DNA of 64,000 bases from NCBI RefSeq assembly GCF_047495875.1, contig NC_092486.1, positions 1,520,724-1,584,723 on the forward strand, read 5' to 3'. This document shows positions 15,033 through 27,365 of this stretch, piece after piece. The position numbers and the translations under genes are program-made. Under the pieces are notes generated by a model that saw only the letters and a program-made list of their open reading frames with translations, did not search any database and was not told the origin of the DNA. Position 1 is the stretch's first letter. Every line of letters starts with the position of its first letter. This DNA comes from Pithys albifrons albifrons. Lineage: Eukaryota > Chordata > Aves > Passeriformes > Thamnophilidae.

Positions 15033-15460
15033 TTGGGTTGGAAGAGACCTCTGAGATCATCAAATCCAACCCTTGATCCAACCCCACTGGGCTCACTCTG
15101 GCACTCTGTGCCCTGGGCTGGTGATCACAGTGGGGTTGGATCAAGATGTGGTGGATTCTCACTCAGTGCCATGTCCAGTCTCATCTTAAACACCTCCAGG
15201 GATGGGGAATCCACCCCCTCTCTGGGCAGCCCATTCCAATCCCTGAGCACTCTCTCTGCAAAGAATTTCTTTCTGCTCTCCAACTTCAATTTCCCCTGGC
15301 AGAGCTTGAGCCCATCGTGCCCCCTTGTCCTATTGCTGAGTGCCTGGGAGAAGAGACCAACCCCCACCTGGCCAGAACTTCCCTTCAGGCAGTTCCAGAC
15401 AGTGCTGAGGTCACCTCTGAGCCTCCTCTTCTCCAGGCTGAACATTCCCAACACAACCCT
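15033..15460 (-). mobile_element. CR1 LINE 3' copy, minus strand (second, adjacent)
   Basis: A second minus-strand CR1 of the same subfamily directly abuts the first. It includes a decayed form of the tail palindrome (15075-15140). It ends about 110 bp before the third ANTXR1 exon. Confidence 0.9.
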
Positions 15461-15568
15461 GTACAAGCCCTGGGATGACTGAGTGAAACCTGTGTGGGTC
15501 CAGGCTGGGCTGCCCCTGCCCTGCCCTTGGCACAGCCCATACCAACCCTGTCTCTCCTTTGCTTGCAG

Positions 15569-15649
15569 GGGAAGTTGGATGCTCTCTGGGTCCTGCTGCG
15601 GAAAGGCTACGACCGAGTGTCCGTGATGCGCCCCCAGCCCGGGGACAAG
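15569..15649 (+). CDS. ANTXR1: ANTXR1 cytoplasmic-tail exon (third in window)
   Basis: Internal coding exon of 81 bp (27 codons, phase 0). The acceptor is ctcctttgcttgcag and the donor gtactg. The peptide starts [20 protein letters not shown] and ends RPQPGDK. This is the highly conserved core of the ANTXR cytoplasmic tail, shared with ANTXR2 in part; the neighbouring exons fix the identity as ANTXR1. The exon sits about 100 bp downstream of a minus-strand CR1 copy and 9.5 kb from the previous exon. The next exon is 27.5 kb away across an intron full of minisatellites. Confidence 0.95.
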
Positions 15650-15954
15650 GTACTGTGCTCCAAACACCTCACACAGGGAGGGCAAAGCCCTCCTGAGGGG
15701 CCTGGCACGGGGGGCACACACCCAGCACGGCTCAGAAACCATCACTCAGCACTGTTTGGAGCTGCAGCTCAGGTGGCTGGGCCGATGGAGTCTCAGGGAT
15801 GAGCTGTGCAGGGGCAGGGAGGGACACAGCCATGGAGCAAAGAGCTGCTCTCCATCAGCTGCAGGAACAACTCTGGTTGATAGGGAGGGATATACCTGCA
15901 GGGTTTGACAGGACTCAAGGGAATGGCTGGAGCTGTGCCAGGGGCAGGGGTAGG

Positions 15955-16515
15955 ATGGATCTCAGGTGAAAGTTCTTCCCCCAGAGGGTGGTGGGCACTG
16001 ACCAAGGTTTGGACACAGCCCTGAGGCTGCCAGAGCTGCAGGAGGGTTTGGATGATCCTCTGAGGGACAGGGTGGGATTTTGAGGTGTCTGTGCAGGGCC
16101 AGGGGTTGAATGGATGATCCCTGTGGGTCCCTCCCTGCTCATCATTCCCTGATTCTGAGGATCTCAGGCACAGGTTCTTCCCCCAGAGGGTGGTGGGCAC
16201 TGCCCAGGCTCCCCAGGGTTTGGGCACAGCCCCGAGGCTGCCAGAGCTCCAGGAGGGTTTGGATGATCCTCTGAGGGACTGGGTGGGATTGTTGGGTGTC
16301 TGTGCAGGGCCAGAGTTTAGATGGATGGATGATCCCTGTGGATGGGTCCCTCTCAGCTCAGGTTATTCCATAATCCCAGAGCTCCAGGAGGGTTTGGACA
16401 ACACTCTGAGGGACTGGGTGGTATTTTTGGGTGTCTGTGCAGGGCCAGGGGTTGGACTCTGGTCCTTGTGGGTCCCTTCCAGCTCAGGATATTCTGTGGT
16501 TCTGTGATTTTCCTT
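15955..16515 (+). mobile_element. CR1-like 3' tails, three partial tandem copies
   Basis: Three related blocks (about 15955-16155, 16156-16370, 16371-16515), each with ccagagctgcaggagggttt-type sequence, tgtgcagggccag and a gatgatccctgtgggtccct tail. This is another CR1 subfamily, amplified locally in the intron just after the third exon. Confidence 0.7.
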
Positions 16516-17795
16516 AAATTCACCTCATAGTGGAAAATGTCAGTTCTATGGGTGTCTTATGGAGCCAATTCCACAGCTCTGACGTGAATCAACAGCAGAA
16601 CTTGGAGTGGCTTCAGGGAGAGGTTTGTCTCAAAGCAGAAGTGGCTGCAGGACTGGGAAGGCTTCAACAAACTCAGCTGCACAGGAAACAATGTTTTGGT
16701 GGAGAATCACAGGTCTGCAACATTTGTAAGGATTTTTATTGAATCAGGGAATTAGGAGGTTTAATATTTTATTCCATCTGGGGGAAGATTTGCTAAAAGG
16801 CCTTCACTGATCCTGATTCCCGAGAGGAAAGTTGGGCACACACAGACTGCTGGTGCCTGGCAGTTGTCCCTCAGAAATCAGGCTCTGAAGAAAGCCTGTC
16901 CTGTGAATCACTCCTTTGACTCAACCAGCTAAAATTGTTTGCATGGCAGATGCCACTTCCATTTCTGCCTGGGAGGATCCAGAGCAGAGGAACAGTTACC
17001 AGCAGTTCCTCCCAGTGCAGCTGCCAGGAGGCTCCATCCCCTTCCAGTGACACTTCCTTGGCCACATTGTCCTGTGTCCCAGCAGGATCAGCCCCTACAG
17101 GTGTTCTCTGATCCACCCTGGGAGTAAATTAAGCCCTTTAGGATTGAGTTGTGCTCCAAAGGATCTCTGACCTGGGTACAATAGAATTTAGTGTGAAAGA
17201 GGAACTGGCTCAAAACACACCCAGGCTTTGAGCTGCTGAAATACCTGTTGGTCTCCAGCTCACTCTGTGACTGACTTAAGAGTTGGACTCGATGATCCCT
17301 GGGGGTCCCTTCCAGCTCAGAATAGTCTGGGATTCTGTGATTCCCTGTGTGGATAAGAAGCACTCCCAGACCCTCCTGGAAGGGCAGACTGCTCTCCAAC
17401 TGCTTTCCCTCTGAGCCTGGTTGTTTGGCTGCCCTGAATAACCCCGTGGGACAGAACACCACCCCCCGTTGTTAATCACTCTGAGTGCAGTGAGCGGTTT
17501 GTGTGAGCAGTGACACAACCCCAGGTGATGTCACCCCTCCAGCCCCAGTGTGAGAACTCTCTGTGAAGCACTGCAGGAGTTTACACAGCTGAAAGGGCAG
17601 AATTAACTCGGGTTTTCCACTTTCTTAGTCAGCAAAAATGTGTGGGGTTTGTTCCCCTGCTTCAGGTTTAGACTAAGGAGAAGCATCCAGTTTTCAAGCA
17701 CTGGCTTCAGCTGTGTGATTTCTGAGTCAGCTCCCACCTTTCTATAGGCAAGGGCAGGGTTGGTCCTCACCAGCTGCCAGACCTTCAGCAGGGAG
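16516..17795. other. ANTXR1 intron, mostly unique, one CR1 tail
   Basis: A CR1 tail fragment occurs at about 17276-17345 on the + strand (gttggactcgatgatccctg ... gattctgtgattc). The rest has no recognised feature. Confidence 0.55.
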
Positions 17796-19036
17796 CCTGT
17801 GGGCTCAGAGGTGTCCTCTGGCAGGGTGGGATCCCTGTGGGCTCAGAGGTGTCCTCTGACAGGGTGGGATTCGATCCTGTGGGCTCAGAGGTGCCCACTG
17901 GCAGGGTGGGATTCGATCCTGTGGGCTCAGAGGTGCCCACTGGCAGGGTGGGATTCGATCCTGTGGGCTCTGAGAGGTGTCCACTGGCAGGGTGGGATTC
18001 GATCCTGTGGGCTCTGAGAGGTACCCACTGGCAGGGTGGGATCCCTGTGGGCTCTGAGATGTCCATGGGCCAGGTGGGATTTGAGCCTGTGGGCACTCAG
18101 AGGTGCCCACTGGCAGGGTGGGATTTGATCCTGTGGCTCTCAGAGGTGTCCACTGGCAGGGTGGGATTTGAGCCTGTGGGCACTCAGAGGTGCCCACTGG
18201 CAGGGTGGGATTTGATCCTGTGGCTCTCAGAGGTGTCCACTGGCAGGGTGGGATCCCTGTGGGCTCTGAGATGTCCTCTGGCAGGGTGGGATTCGATCCT
18301 GTGGGCTCAGAGGTGTCCTCTGGCAGGGTGGGATTCGATCCTGTGGGCTCAGAGGTGCCCACTGGCAGGGTGGGATTCGATCCTGTGGGCTCAGAGGTGC
18401 CCACTGGCAGGGTGGGATTTGATCCTGTGGATTCTCAGAGGTGCCCACTGGTAGGCTGGGATCCCTGTGGGCTCAGAGGTGTCCTCTGGCAGGGTGGGAT
18501 CCCTGTGGACTCTGACATGTCCACAGGCCAGGTGGGATTTGATCCTGTGGGGTCTCAGAGGTGCCCACTGGCAGGGTGGGGTTTGGCCCTGTGGACTCTC
18601 AGAGATATCCTCTGGCAAGTTGGGATTTGATCCTGTGGGTTCTCAGAGACATCCACTGGCAGGTTGGGATCCCTGTGGGCTCTCAGAGGTGTCCACAGGC
18701 AGGTTGGGATCCCTGTGGGCTCTCAGAGGTGTCCACAGGCAGGTTGGGATCCTTTTGGGCTCTCAGAGGTGTCCACTGGCAGTTGGGATTTAATCCTGTG
18801 GGTTTTCAGTGGTGCCAGGTTGGGATTTGTTCCTGTGGGCTCTCAGAGATGCCCACTGTCAGGCTGGGATTTGATCCTGTGGGTTCTCAGAGACATCCAC
18901 TGGCAGGTTGAGATTTGATCCTGTGAGTTCTCAGAGGTGGCAGGGTGGGATTTGATCCTGTGGGCTCAGAGACATCCACTGGCAGGTTTGGATCCTGTGG
19001 GCTCTCAGAGGTCACAAGTTGGGATTTGATCCTGTT
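17796..19036. repeat. Minisatellite, ~42-bp unit, ~28 copies
   Basis: The units combine ctgtgggctcagaggtgtcc with actggcagggtgggattcga, in several length variants. The 3' third is more divergent (aggttgggat types), showing older units at one edge and newer, more uniform ones at the other. Confidence 0.95.
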
Positions 19037-20223
19037 CTGCAGGATCTGAAGGAATGCCCTCCCCAGCCTGGCAGCAAAGGGGTCCCTGGAGCTGGTTCTG
19101 CCCCCTCCAGGCCAGTGGTGTGTTTCAAGGTGGAGGCACGGCTGGTTTGAGGCTCGATGCCCCTTTCCAACCCAGCCTTGGTGGCCTCAGGGGTTGGTTG
19201 GGAAGCTGCAGGATTTGAGCTCTTGCTGCTCAGGGCAGCTCCATTTTCCAGCTTTTTCCTGCCTGCCCAAATTCATCCCCATGCCACCCTCTGCCAGGGT
19301 GCCACAGGGAGCCAGGGCCCCCAGCACCCCCCTGCCAGCTCCTCTCAGCAGGGCTGGGCTCTGCTTTGTGTGCCCAGGGCAGTGCCAGGCTCAGCAGCCC
19401 CATCTCAGATGCCCCCAGAGGATTTCCCGGCAGGAGCTGAATAAACCCCCGCGAGCTCCTGAGCAGCAAAGCAGCAGCCCATGCTGCCAGCTGCCCCCAG
19501 GCTGCCAGCCCTGGGCATGCCCTGGGCACAACAGAGCCAGGGATGAGCAGAGCAGCCCCCAGGGAGCAGCAGCAGCCTCAGATGGAGCCCCCTCCCCACG
19601 GAGCATCCTCAGGCTGCAGGAACACTCAAACCCTCACAGGCAGAACTTATGGCTCGTGAAGAGGAGCTCAGAATTTGCAGCCAGGAGCCTTTGGCCACGT
19701 GATAGTCCTAAAAGCTCCAAGGAGGAGCTGTTTTGATAGCAGTTTGTACCTCCTTACTTCCCTGCTCTTCCCTGAACAAAGGGGAGCAGATCTCAGTGCT
19801 GGCGAATGGGCTCCTTAATTCCCCCACTGATGAAGATAAAATAGTGAAGCCAGATGAAAAATAACTGAAAGGCATCTCTGTTTGCTTTGGAGCCTGGAAG
19901 GAGCTGGCCTGGCTCCCAGAGTTACCTCATTTTCATATAGAAGCAATCCCTTGCCATAATCTGTGACTTCAGCCCCTGCCAGCACACGAGCTGAGCTGCT
20001 CAGAGATTCCCTGCCCAGAAGGAAACACGGAATGCACCTCAGCCCTGCCCTGAGGGGCTGTGGCTGCTCATCTGCTGCAGCCCAGGCAGCTCCCAGGGAT
20101 CCAGGGAATCCTCAGGAAAGATGTGCCCTGCCCTGGGGTCACATCAGTCCGACACCAGACAGTGACTAAACAACTGCAGTTCATGTTCCCTGCAGTGGGT
20201 GATGTGGGGGCTGAAGATTCCAG
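19037..20223. other. ANTXR1 intron, no feature recognised
   Basis: Unique intronic sequence with no coding support. Confidence 0.5.
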
Positions 20224-20352
20224 TCCTCCCCCTCCCCCTCCTCCTCCTCTTCCTCCTCCTCCTCCTCCTCCTCCTCTTCCTCCTCCTCCTCCTTCTCCTC
20301 CTCCTCCTCCTTCTCCTCCTCCTCCTCCTCCTTCTCCTCCTCCTCCTCCTCT
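20224..20352. repeat. (TCC)n pyrimidine microsatellite, ~129 bp
   Basis: An uninterrupted pyrimidine tract of tcc triplets with a few ttc interruptions on the + strand. Being mirror-symmetric polypyrimidine, it can in principle form triplex (H-DNA). Confidence 0.97.
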
Positions 20353-20475
20353 GGGTGACCTCAGATGTCTCCTTGTCTTTGCCTCTTGGCTGGTTGTGCC
20401 CTGAAGCCTTCAATGAAGGTGGAGATGCTGAGGGGCTGTTTCCTCACTGGGGGCAGGGTTGGATCATGGAGTCAT

Positions 20476-20560
20476 AGAATAGAATCATAGAATTGATTGG
20501 AGTGGAAAAGACCTCTGAGATCATCAAGTCCAGCCCTTGGTCCAACTCCACTTGGTGTGG
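20476..20560 (-). mobile_element. CR1 tail fragment, minus strand
   Basis: Only the reverse-complemented tail is present (agaatcatagaattgattgg ... aagtccagcccttggtccaa). It is followed about 140 bp later by a plus-strand copy. Confidence 0.8.
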
Positions 20561-20699
20561 AGACAGAGCTGGGAGTTCTCCCAGGGGAGGTGCCAGGAGG
20601 GAAGGGATCCATGCCCAGAGCTTGGCACCAGCCTGAGCCACAGCTTGGGTAAAGCTCCACCATGACCTCTGCAGCCCCTGACAGAGCCTGGCAAGGACA

Positions 20700-21297
20700 A
20701 GCCTGGAGAAGAGGAGGCTCAGAGGTGACCTCAGCACTGTCTGGAACTCCCTGAAGGGAAGTTCTGGCCAGGTGGGGGTTGGTCTCTTCTCCCAGGCACT
20801 CAGCAATAGGACAAGGGGGCACGATGGGCTCAAGCTCTGCCAGGGGAAATTGAAGTTGAAGAGCAGAAAGAAATTCTTTGCAGAGAGAGTGCTCAGGGAT
20901 TGGAATGGGCTGCCCAGAGAGGGGGTGGATTCCCCATCCCTGGAGGGTTTGAAACTGAGCTTGGCCGTGGCACTGAGTGCCATGATCTGGTAAAGGGACT
21001 GGAGTTGGACCAAGGGTTGGACTTGATGATCTTGGAGGTCTTTTCCAACCCAATCCATTCTGTGATTCTGTGGATGTGGCACTGAGTGAGAATCCACCAT
21101 GTCTTGATCCAACCCCACTGTGAGAATCCACCATCTCTTGATCCAACCCCACTGTGATCACCAGCCCAGGGCACTCCGTGCCCTGGGCTGGTGATCACAG
21201 TAGGGTTGGATCAAATGTTGGACTTGATGATCTCAGAGGGCTTTTCCAACCCAATCCATTCTGTGGTTCTATTCTATGATTCTGTGATTCTGTGGAG
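20700..21297 (+). mobile_element. CR1 LINE 3' copy, plus strand
   Basis: Same subfamily as the 14.4, 28 and 48 kb copies (cctggagaagaggaggctca ... cattctgtgattctgtgga). Two tail copies flank a palindrome at 21138-21214. Confidence 0.92.
21138..21214. repeat. 37-bp palindrome, 3-nt loop, in CR1 tail
   Basis: Arms 21138-21174 and 21178-21214 around the loop tcc, with one mismatch. The sequence is the same as the 14443 palindrome. Confidence 0.95.
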
Positions 21298-23489
21298 CAA
21301 AGCTGGGCTGCCCTGCAGGAGGCTCTTACCAGCACCTCTCCCATCCCAGAGCAAAGGGATCCTCAGGCTCTGTTGGGAATGAGCCCAGAGAGGTTGGGAT
21401 GCACAACAAGGGGGTGAAACTCTGGGATTCTGGAGCCAGATGATCTGAGGTTCCCAACAGACACAGATGGCTCCAATAAGGAGAGGAAGAGGCAGTCACA
21501 GGGGATTCCTGTGGGCTCCTCACATTTTCAAGAGACTGGGTTTGCATTCCTGGCAGCATTAATGAGGTTATTTTTATACTGGAAACATCACTGGATGGGG
21601 TGATGTAAAAACATACATTTTTCAGGGGGTTTTATCACTTCTACAGTGGAGCTCAGGAATGTTCTTTGTGCAAATCACTCACAGGGCCCAGACAATTCGT
21701 GTCTCTTTGAAGTGACAGTTGCATTTCCTTGTTAAACCTTGTTCTGGCAGGGATTTATGGGGTTATTAAAATGTGCTTTGTGCTCACCCTTGGTGGGGAA
21801 CTCTTCAATCAAGGAGCAAATCATATTCTAATCTGTTACTGCTTTGCAGTAATTGCATTTTCATTTTGTGTTTGTGCAGGCAAATGTAGATGGAGAAGGG
21901 TATAAATATGAGAAAAAAGTTCAATAATCCCATGTGTGATTTTGTGTAATGATGATTTTGTACCTAAATTAATGAAGGTGCAGAGAGAGGAGGTTTTTTC
22001 CAGTGCTGGGGTGGTTGGAATCACATAAAACTGAGACTGTGTTGGATCTGCCTCTGGTGCAGACTGGGATGAGAGGATGAGGCCACCAAGTGCAGACTGG
22101 GATGAGAGGATGAGGCCACCAAATGCATGAAAATGGCCCCATTAAATCATCACAATTGTTCTTTTTCCTGGGAAAGGAGGAATGTGTGTGCATGTGCTGA
22201 CATAAAACTGCTCTTAGAATAAACAGAACAGGCAGGGTATGAAATAAGACACATTTGCAGCCAAATTGTGTGAACCTTTCACTGCAGGAAATCTCCATGT
22301 GGAGTGGATGGCTCTGCTCATTGTAATTCCTGCTCTGCTAATTCCAGAGCTGGGGGGTCCCAAAGGGCTGAGGGCAGAGGGAAGAGCTGAGCTTTGGGTG
22401 CCAAACTGGGAGCCAAAGCCTGGAGAGTGCCTTGGGTGACCCTGACCAAGCCCTCCCATTCCTCAGAGGCCTTTCCTGCCCCCTCAGTGCAGCTGATCCC
22501 GTGTGTTTTCATTCCCAAACATCTGTGGGAGTGAAGGTTGGAGCTCAGTGAGTAGCAGGAGCAGCAGCAGGACCAGGGCAGGGTGGGCAGGGGTGGCACC
22601 TGGGGGGCTTGTGTGGCTACAACACGATGCCCAGGTGCAGAGGGGCAGGGTCTGGGGGTCCAGGTGGGCACATTTCAGACATGAATCACTTTGCCCAGCC
22701 TGTCCCAGTGGCACCTTTGCCACCTGTGCCAGGAGCTGACCTGCTCCAGCAGAGCAGGATTGGTGGGACAGCCCTTGGAGCATCCCCAGCTGATGGGTGA
22801 TCATCCCTGTGCCCAAACTATGCAGGGGACAGAGAGAAGGAGCCTGAATCACTGCCATGTGACCATAAAATGTCCTTCTTCCCTGCCCTTTTTATTCCTT
22901 TGGGTAACTTTTCCTCTGCTGAAGCAGTTGGGTGTTCCCAGAGCTCAGCACTGGCTGCTGCCCCACCTGAGGAAGGGAAGGATTCTTTATTTCTGCCAAA
23001 TTCAGGCTCTCAGGACACCAACCCTCCTCTCCTTGAACCTTCCCTGCTGGTGGGGGATGATTTGTGCCTGCACAGTGGGCTGGGAAACAGCTCCTTGTCT
23101 CTCCCTTCCCACCCAGTGCTGAGGTGGAAGGGAATTCAGTCTGGGCTGAGATCAGGACGGTGCTGCCCCATCCCCTGGGGCCTCACCTCTCCATGCAGTG
23201 GGGGAATCATGAGCTCCAGACCTCAGCTTGAACCAAACCCATCCAGGAGGGGCTGTTCAGGGGTGAAACCAAACCAGAACCTCAACCCTGTGGCACGAGC
23301 AAGTGTGGGGAGTGACATGAGAAACCCTGGGATGATGTGCTGGGGCTGAGCCGTGGGAACACTAAGCAGGGGATCTACAAAACCAGCTGGAATATTCTGT
23401 TAATGGAGTTCAAATCCTCCTGGAACCACAAGGAACAGCTTTTCTTGCTACTTCACTCTCCCTCTGCACAGATTCCAGGCAGCTTCCAA
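21298..23489. other. ANTXR1 intron, mostly unique
   Basis: AT-richer unique sequence at 21.56-22.3 kb. A ~38-bp duplication (gtgcagactgggatgagagg) occurs at 22057-22125. No exon recognised. Confidence 0.5.
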
Positions 23490-24230
23490 AGAAGAAATTA
23501 GGAAGAAATTCCTCCCTGTGAGTGTGGGGAGGGGCTGGGATGGGATTCCCAGAGAAGCTGTGGCTGCCCCATCCCTGGGAGTGTCCAAGGCCAGGCTGGA
23601 GCCCCCTGGGACAGTGGGAGGTGTCCCTGCCCAGGGCAGGGGTGGCACTGGGTGACCTTCAAGGTCCCTCCATCCCAGCCCATTCCAGGGCTCCTGCCCA
23701 TCCCTGGCAGCTCCAGCTCCGTCCCACCAGCAGCTCTGGGGGTCTCAGCCCCTCCTCAGCTCCAGCCCAGAGGCAGCTGAAAGACTTGGGGTTCAACTGG
23801 CACTGGGATGGATTTCAACTGGCAGGGACTGGGGTGAGGTGGGATATTGGGAAGGGATTGTTGGCTGGGAGGGTGGGGAGGGATGGGATGGGATTCCCAG
23901 AGAGACCTGAGAGCCCCTTCCAGGGCCTAAAGGGGCTCCAAGAGCTGGAGATGGACTAGGACAAGGAATGGAGTGACAGGACACAGGGAATGGCTTCCCA
24001 CTGCCAGAGGGCAGGGAAAGGTGGGACATTGGGAAGGGATTCCTGGCTGTGAGGGTGGGGAGGGCTGGGCTGGGATTCCCAGAGGAGCTGTGGCTGCCCC
24101 ATCCCTGGGAGTGTCCAAGGCCAGGCTGGAGCCCCCTGGGACAGTGGGAGGTGTCCCTGCCCATGGCAGGGGTGGCACTGGGTGGGTTTTGAGGTCCCTT
24201 CCAAGCCACCCCATCTCAGGGTTCCAGGAA
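23490..24230 (+). mobile_element. CR1 LINE copies in a duplicated segment (copy A)
   Basis: Two CR1 3' tails (ending near 23690 and 24215) flank non-CR1 sequence with ccagcagctctgggggtctc. Nearly the whole block recurs at 41411-41932, where about 170 bp from the middle is missing. Confidence 0.85.
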
Positions 24231-25649
24231 GCCTCAGCACAGAGTTCCCCCCAAAGCTGAGTGGTGGCAGTGAGAGCCCAGGGCAGGCACAGCCTCTGGA
24301 GGTTGGGCTGCAGGAGGGGCAGTGCCAGGCCCTTGCAGGGGCACAGCAATGCTCCTCTGGACCAGTGGCACAGGGAACTGGACCCTCAGGATACCTTTTT
24401 GTTTGCCAGAGGACAGAGCTCTGGGTGCAAGCACAGATGGGGGGTGGTTTCTTTACCCAATTCAGAGCCACCTCCCCTCTTTGATCCAAAGGGAGGTGTT
24501 TGTGTTTCCTCTCTGGTTCCTCTTCCCCTCCCACCCTCCTCAGCCCCAGACTCTTTGCTCCCCTGAGAATCTGTTTAAAACAGGTTCTGTCCAGATTTTA
24601 GCCCAGCACTGAAACCATCCCAAGTGGTTTCACAAGCTGAGCTTTGCTGTCAAGGCTGCTTTGAATTGAGACAAGAAATCTCACCCTGACTTGAGAGCTG
24701 CAGAGCAGAGAGGGCAGGGCAGGGATCTCCTGTGTGGGGCTCCTGGAAAGGGCAGCCCTTGGGAGAAGGAGCTGAGAAAGAAAAGGGGCTCCTGCTTTGC
24801 TTTAAAGATCAAACAAGGCAATGGAACAGCCAAGGTCAGACTTTCCTCCCCATGGGATGAGCAGTTGGGCAGCTGTGGGAGAAGGAAAGAAGGGCTGGAG
24901 TAAAGCCCTTCCTGGAGGCAACGCTGGGCTGTGGGGGTGGAACTGCAGGACCCAGCAGAGCAGCTGCAGAAAAGTGGGTTCATTCTCCCAGAAAATGCTG
25001 CAGATTTGCTCAGAAGGTGTTGAGGTTGTTCCAACTCAGAGAGAATCACCTTGGGATGTGTCCAGGAAGCTCATCCCTCCCATGCCTGGTTCTGGCTGAG
25101 GGAATGTTGAGGCTGCATTTGTTGTGCTTCCCTCCTGCAGGTTCCAGCCCTGGGCTGGACTTGCTGTCCTTGCCCTGCTGGGAAAGCAGGTCATGGTTCC
25201 CTGGGAATTCCTGAAAAAAGGGAGCAGCCCCTGGGAAAAACTTGGGCTGTGCTGGGCCCACCTGCCCTGAGGAGCTGTGAGGGCAGCCCTGGGTCTCACA
25301 CCAGCAACCAGAGGGGGCACCACGGCCTGGCCAGGCACACAGAGCCCAAAGAGTGGCACCAAGGTACCCCCCAAAGACTGGCACCAGCAGCAGGTGCTGT
25401 ACCTGCAATCCAAGGGGTGCTCTAAACTACAGCTCAGCTCAGCCCTTGGTTTGCCAAGTCAGAGCCCACCCTGGGGGGGAAAGAAGAGGCACCTGCAGGG
25501 CCCTGGGCAAAGAACCTGCCCCAAGGATGAAAAGAGCAGTGCCAGGCTGGTGGGATGGCAGCTGGGAAGACAGAGGGGTGGTGGATCCAGGAAGGGGCTG
25601 TCAGGATTGGGGCTCACTCCCTGTCAGGGTGTCACAGGTTGGTGGTGTG
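24231..25649. other. ANTXR1 intron, no feature recognised
   Basis: Unique GC-rich sequence with no supported exon. Confidence 0.5.
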
Positions 25650-25860
25650 GGAGCTGCTCCTCCTGTGCCACTCCAGCCCTGGTTTCTGCTCCTCCTGTGC
25701 CACTCCAGCCCTGGCAGCTGCCCCTCCTGTGCCATTCCAGCCCTGGCAGCTGTTCCTCCTGTGCCACTCCAGCCCTGGCACCTGCTCCTTCTGTGCCACT
25801 CCAGCCCTGGCAGCTGCTCCTCCTGTGCCACTCCAGCCCTGGCAGCTGCTCCTCCCTTGC
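25650..25860. repeat. Minisatellite, 32-bp unit, ~6.5 copies
   Basis: The unit contains ctgctcctcctgtgccactc and cagccctgg. The spacing of ccagccctgg is exactly 32 bp over six steps. Confidence 0.93.
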
Positions 25861-25865
25861 ACCCC

Positions 25866-26640
25866 AACCTCTGGTTCCAGCTCTCCATGCCCAGCTGGCA
25901 GGGCTGTGACAGGTTACACCCAGAGCTCTGGTTCCAGCTCTCCATGCCCAGCTGGCAGGGCTGTGACAGGTTGCACCCAGAGCTCTGGTTCCAGCTCTCC
26001 ATGCCCAGCTGGCAGGGCTATGACAGGTGGCACCCAGAGCTCTGGTTCCAGCTCTCCATGCCCAGCTGGCAGGGCTGTGACAGGTGGCACTCGGAGCTCT
26101 GGTTCCAGCTCTCCATGCCCAGCTGGCAGGGCTGTGACAGGTGGCACCCAGAGCTCTGGTTCCACCTCTCCATACCCAGCTGGCAGGGCTGTGACAGGTG
26201 GCACCCAGAGCTCTCCAGCTCTCCATGCCCAGCTGGCAGGGCTGTGACAGGTGGCACCCAGAGCTCTCCAGCTCTCCATGCCCAGCTGGCAGGGCTGTGA
26301 CAGGTGGCACCCAGAGCTCTCCAGCTCTCCATGCCCAGCTGGCAGGGCTGTGACAGGTGGCACCCAGAGCTCTCCAGCTCTCCATGCCCAGGTGGCAGGG
26401 CTATGACAGGTGGTACCCAGAGCTCTCCAGCTCTCCATGCCCAGGTGGCAGGGCTGTGACAGGTGGCACCCAGAGCTCTGGTTCCAGCTCTCCATGCCCA
26501 GCTGGCAGGGCTGTGACAGGTGGCACCCAGAGCTCTCCAGCTCTCCATGCCCAGCTGGCAGGGCTGTGACAGGTGGCACCCAGAGCTCTCCAGCTCTCCA
26601 TGCCCAGCCGGCAGGGCTGTGACAGGTGGCACCCACAGCT
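25866..26640. repeat. Minisatellite, 57/53-bp units, ~14 copies
   Basis: The units contain ctccatgcccagctggcagg and gctgtgacaggtggcaccca. The first five or six are 57 bp with an extra ggttcc; most later ones are 53 bp. It lies directly next to the 32-bp array, with no shared unit. Confidence 0.95.
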
Positions 26641-27144
26641 CTGGGTTTCTCTGCTCTGGTCTCCATGGCCAAGCCCCCAGACCTGTAAGTGGCACTTTGG
26701 AAGAGCCCCAGAGAGGCTCAGCAGGCCCCTCATCCCAGCAGTGTCTCACAGACCTCGGGGGGCACAAAAGCCTCTGATTTTGGTGCCACCATCAGGGCCT
26801 TGCAGCAAACTCAGCCCTGTGTGGGCCCAGCAGGAGCTGTGAAGGCCATTCAGGAGCTCTGGTTTAACTCAGGGCTGTTTGTTAGAGCTGGAACTCCCCA
26901 GGGATGGGAGCAGGTAGGCTGGGCCAGGGCTTGGGGGGCACAAAGGAAAGGAAAACAGCCCCAGAGCTGCAATTATTTATTCCTAATTGGACACCGAGGA
27001 GCAAATGGTGCCTCACAACCCCCAGCGGGTTCAGTGACAGGCAGGAATGTGTTTCATTGGAGCAGCCACGCTGATGTGGGGCTGGGCACTGGTTAATGAG
27101 GAACATCCCAGGGCACAGCAGCAGAATGTGCCACCCTGGGACTG
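26641..27144. other. ANTXR1 intron, no feature recognised
   Basis: Unique sequence between two arrays. Confidence 0.45.
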
Positions 27145-27365
27145 CCCGGGCTCCTCCCTGGAATTGGGAGCCTGGTTTGGAGATGAGGAATTTCAGCTGC
27201 CCTGGCTCCATCCTGGAATTGGGAGCCTGGTTTGGAGATGAGGAATTTCAGCTGCCCTGGCTCCTCCCTTGAATTGGGAGCCTGGTTTGGAGATGAGGAA
27301 TTTCAGCTGCCCTGGCTCCTCCCTGGAATTGGGAGCCTGGTTTGGAGATGAGGAATTTCAGCTGC
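27145..27365. repeat. Minisatellite, ~55-bp unit, 4 copies
   Basis: Four near-identical units with gaattgggagcctggtttgg and agatgaggaatttcagctgc. Confidence 0.93.
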
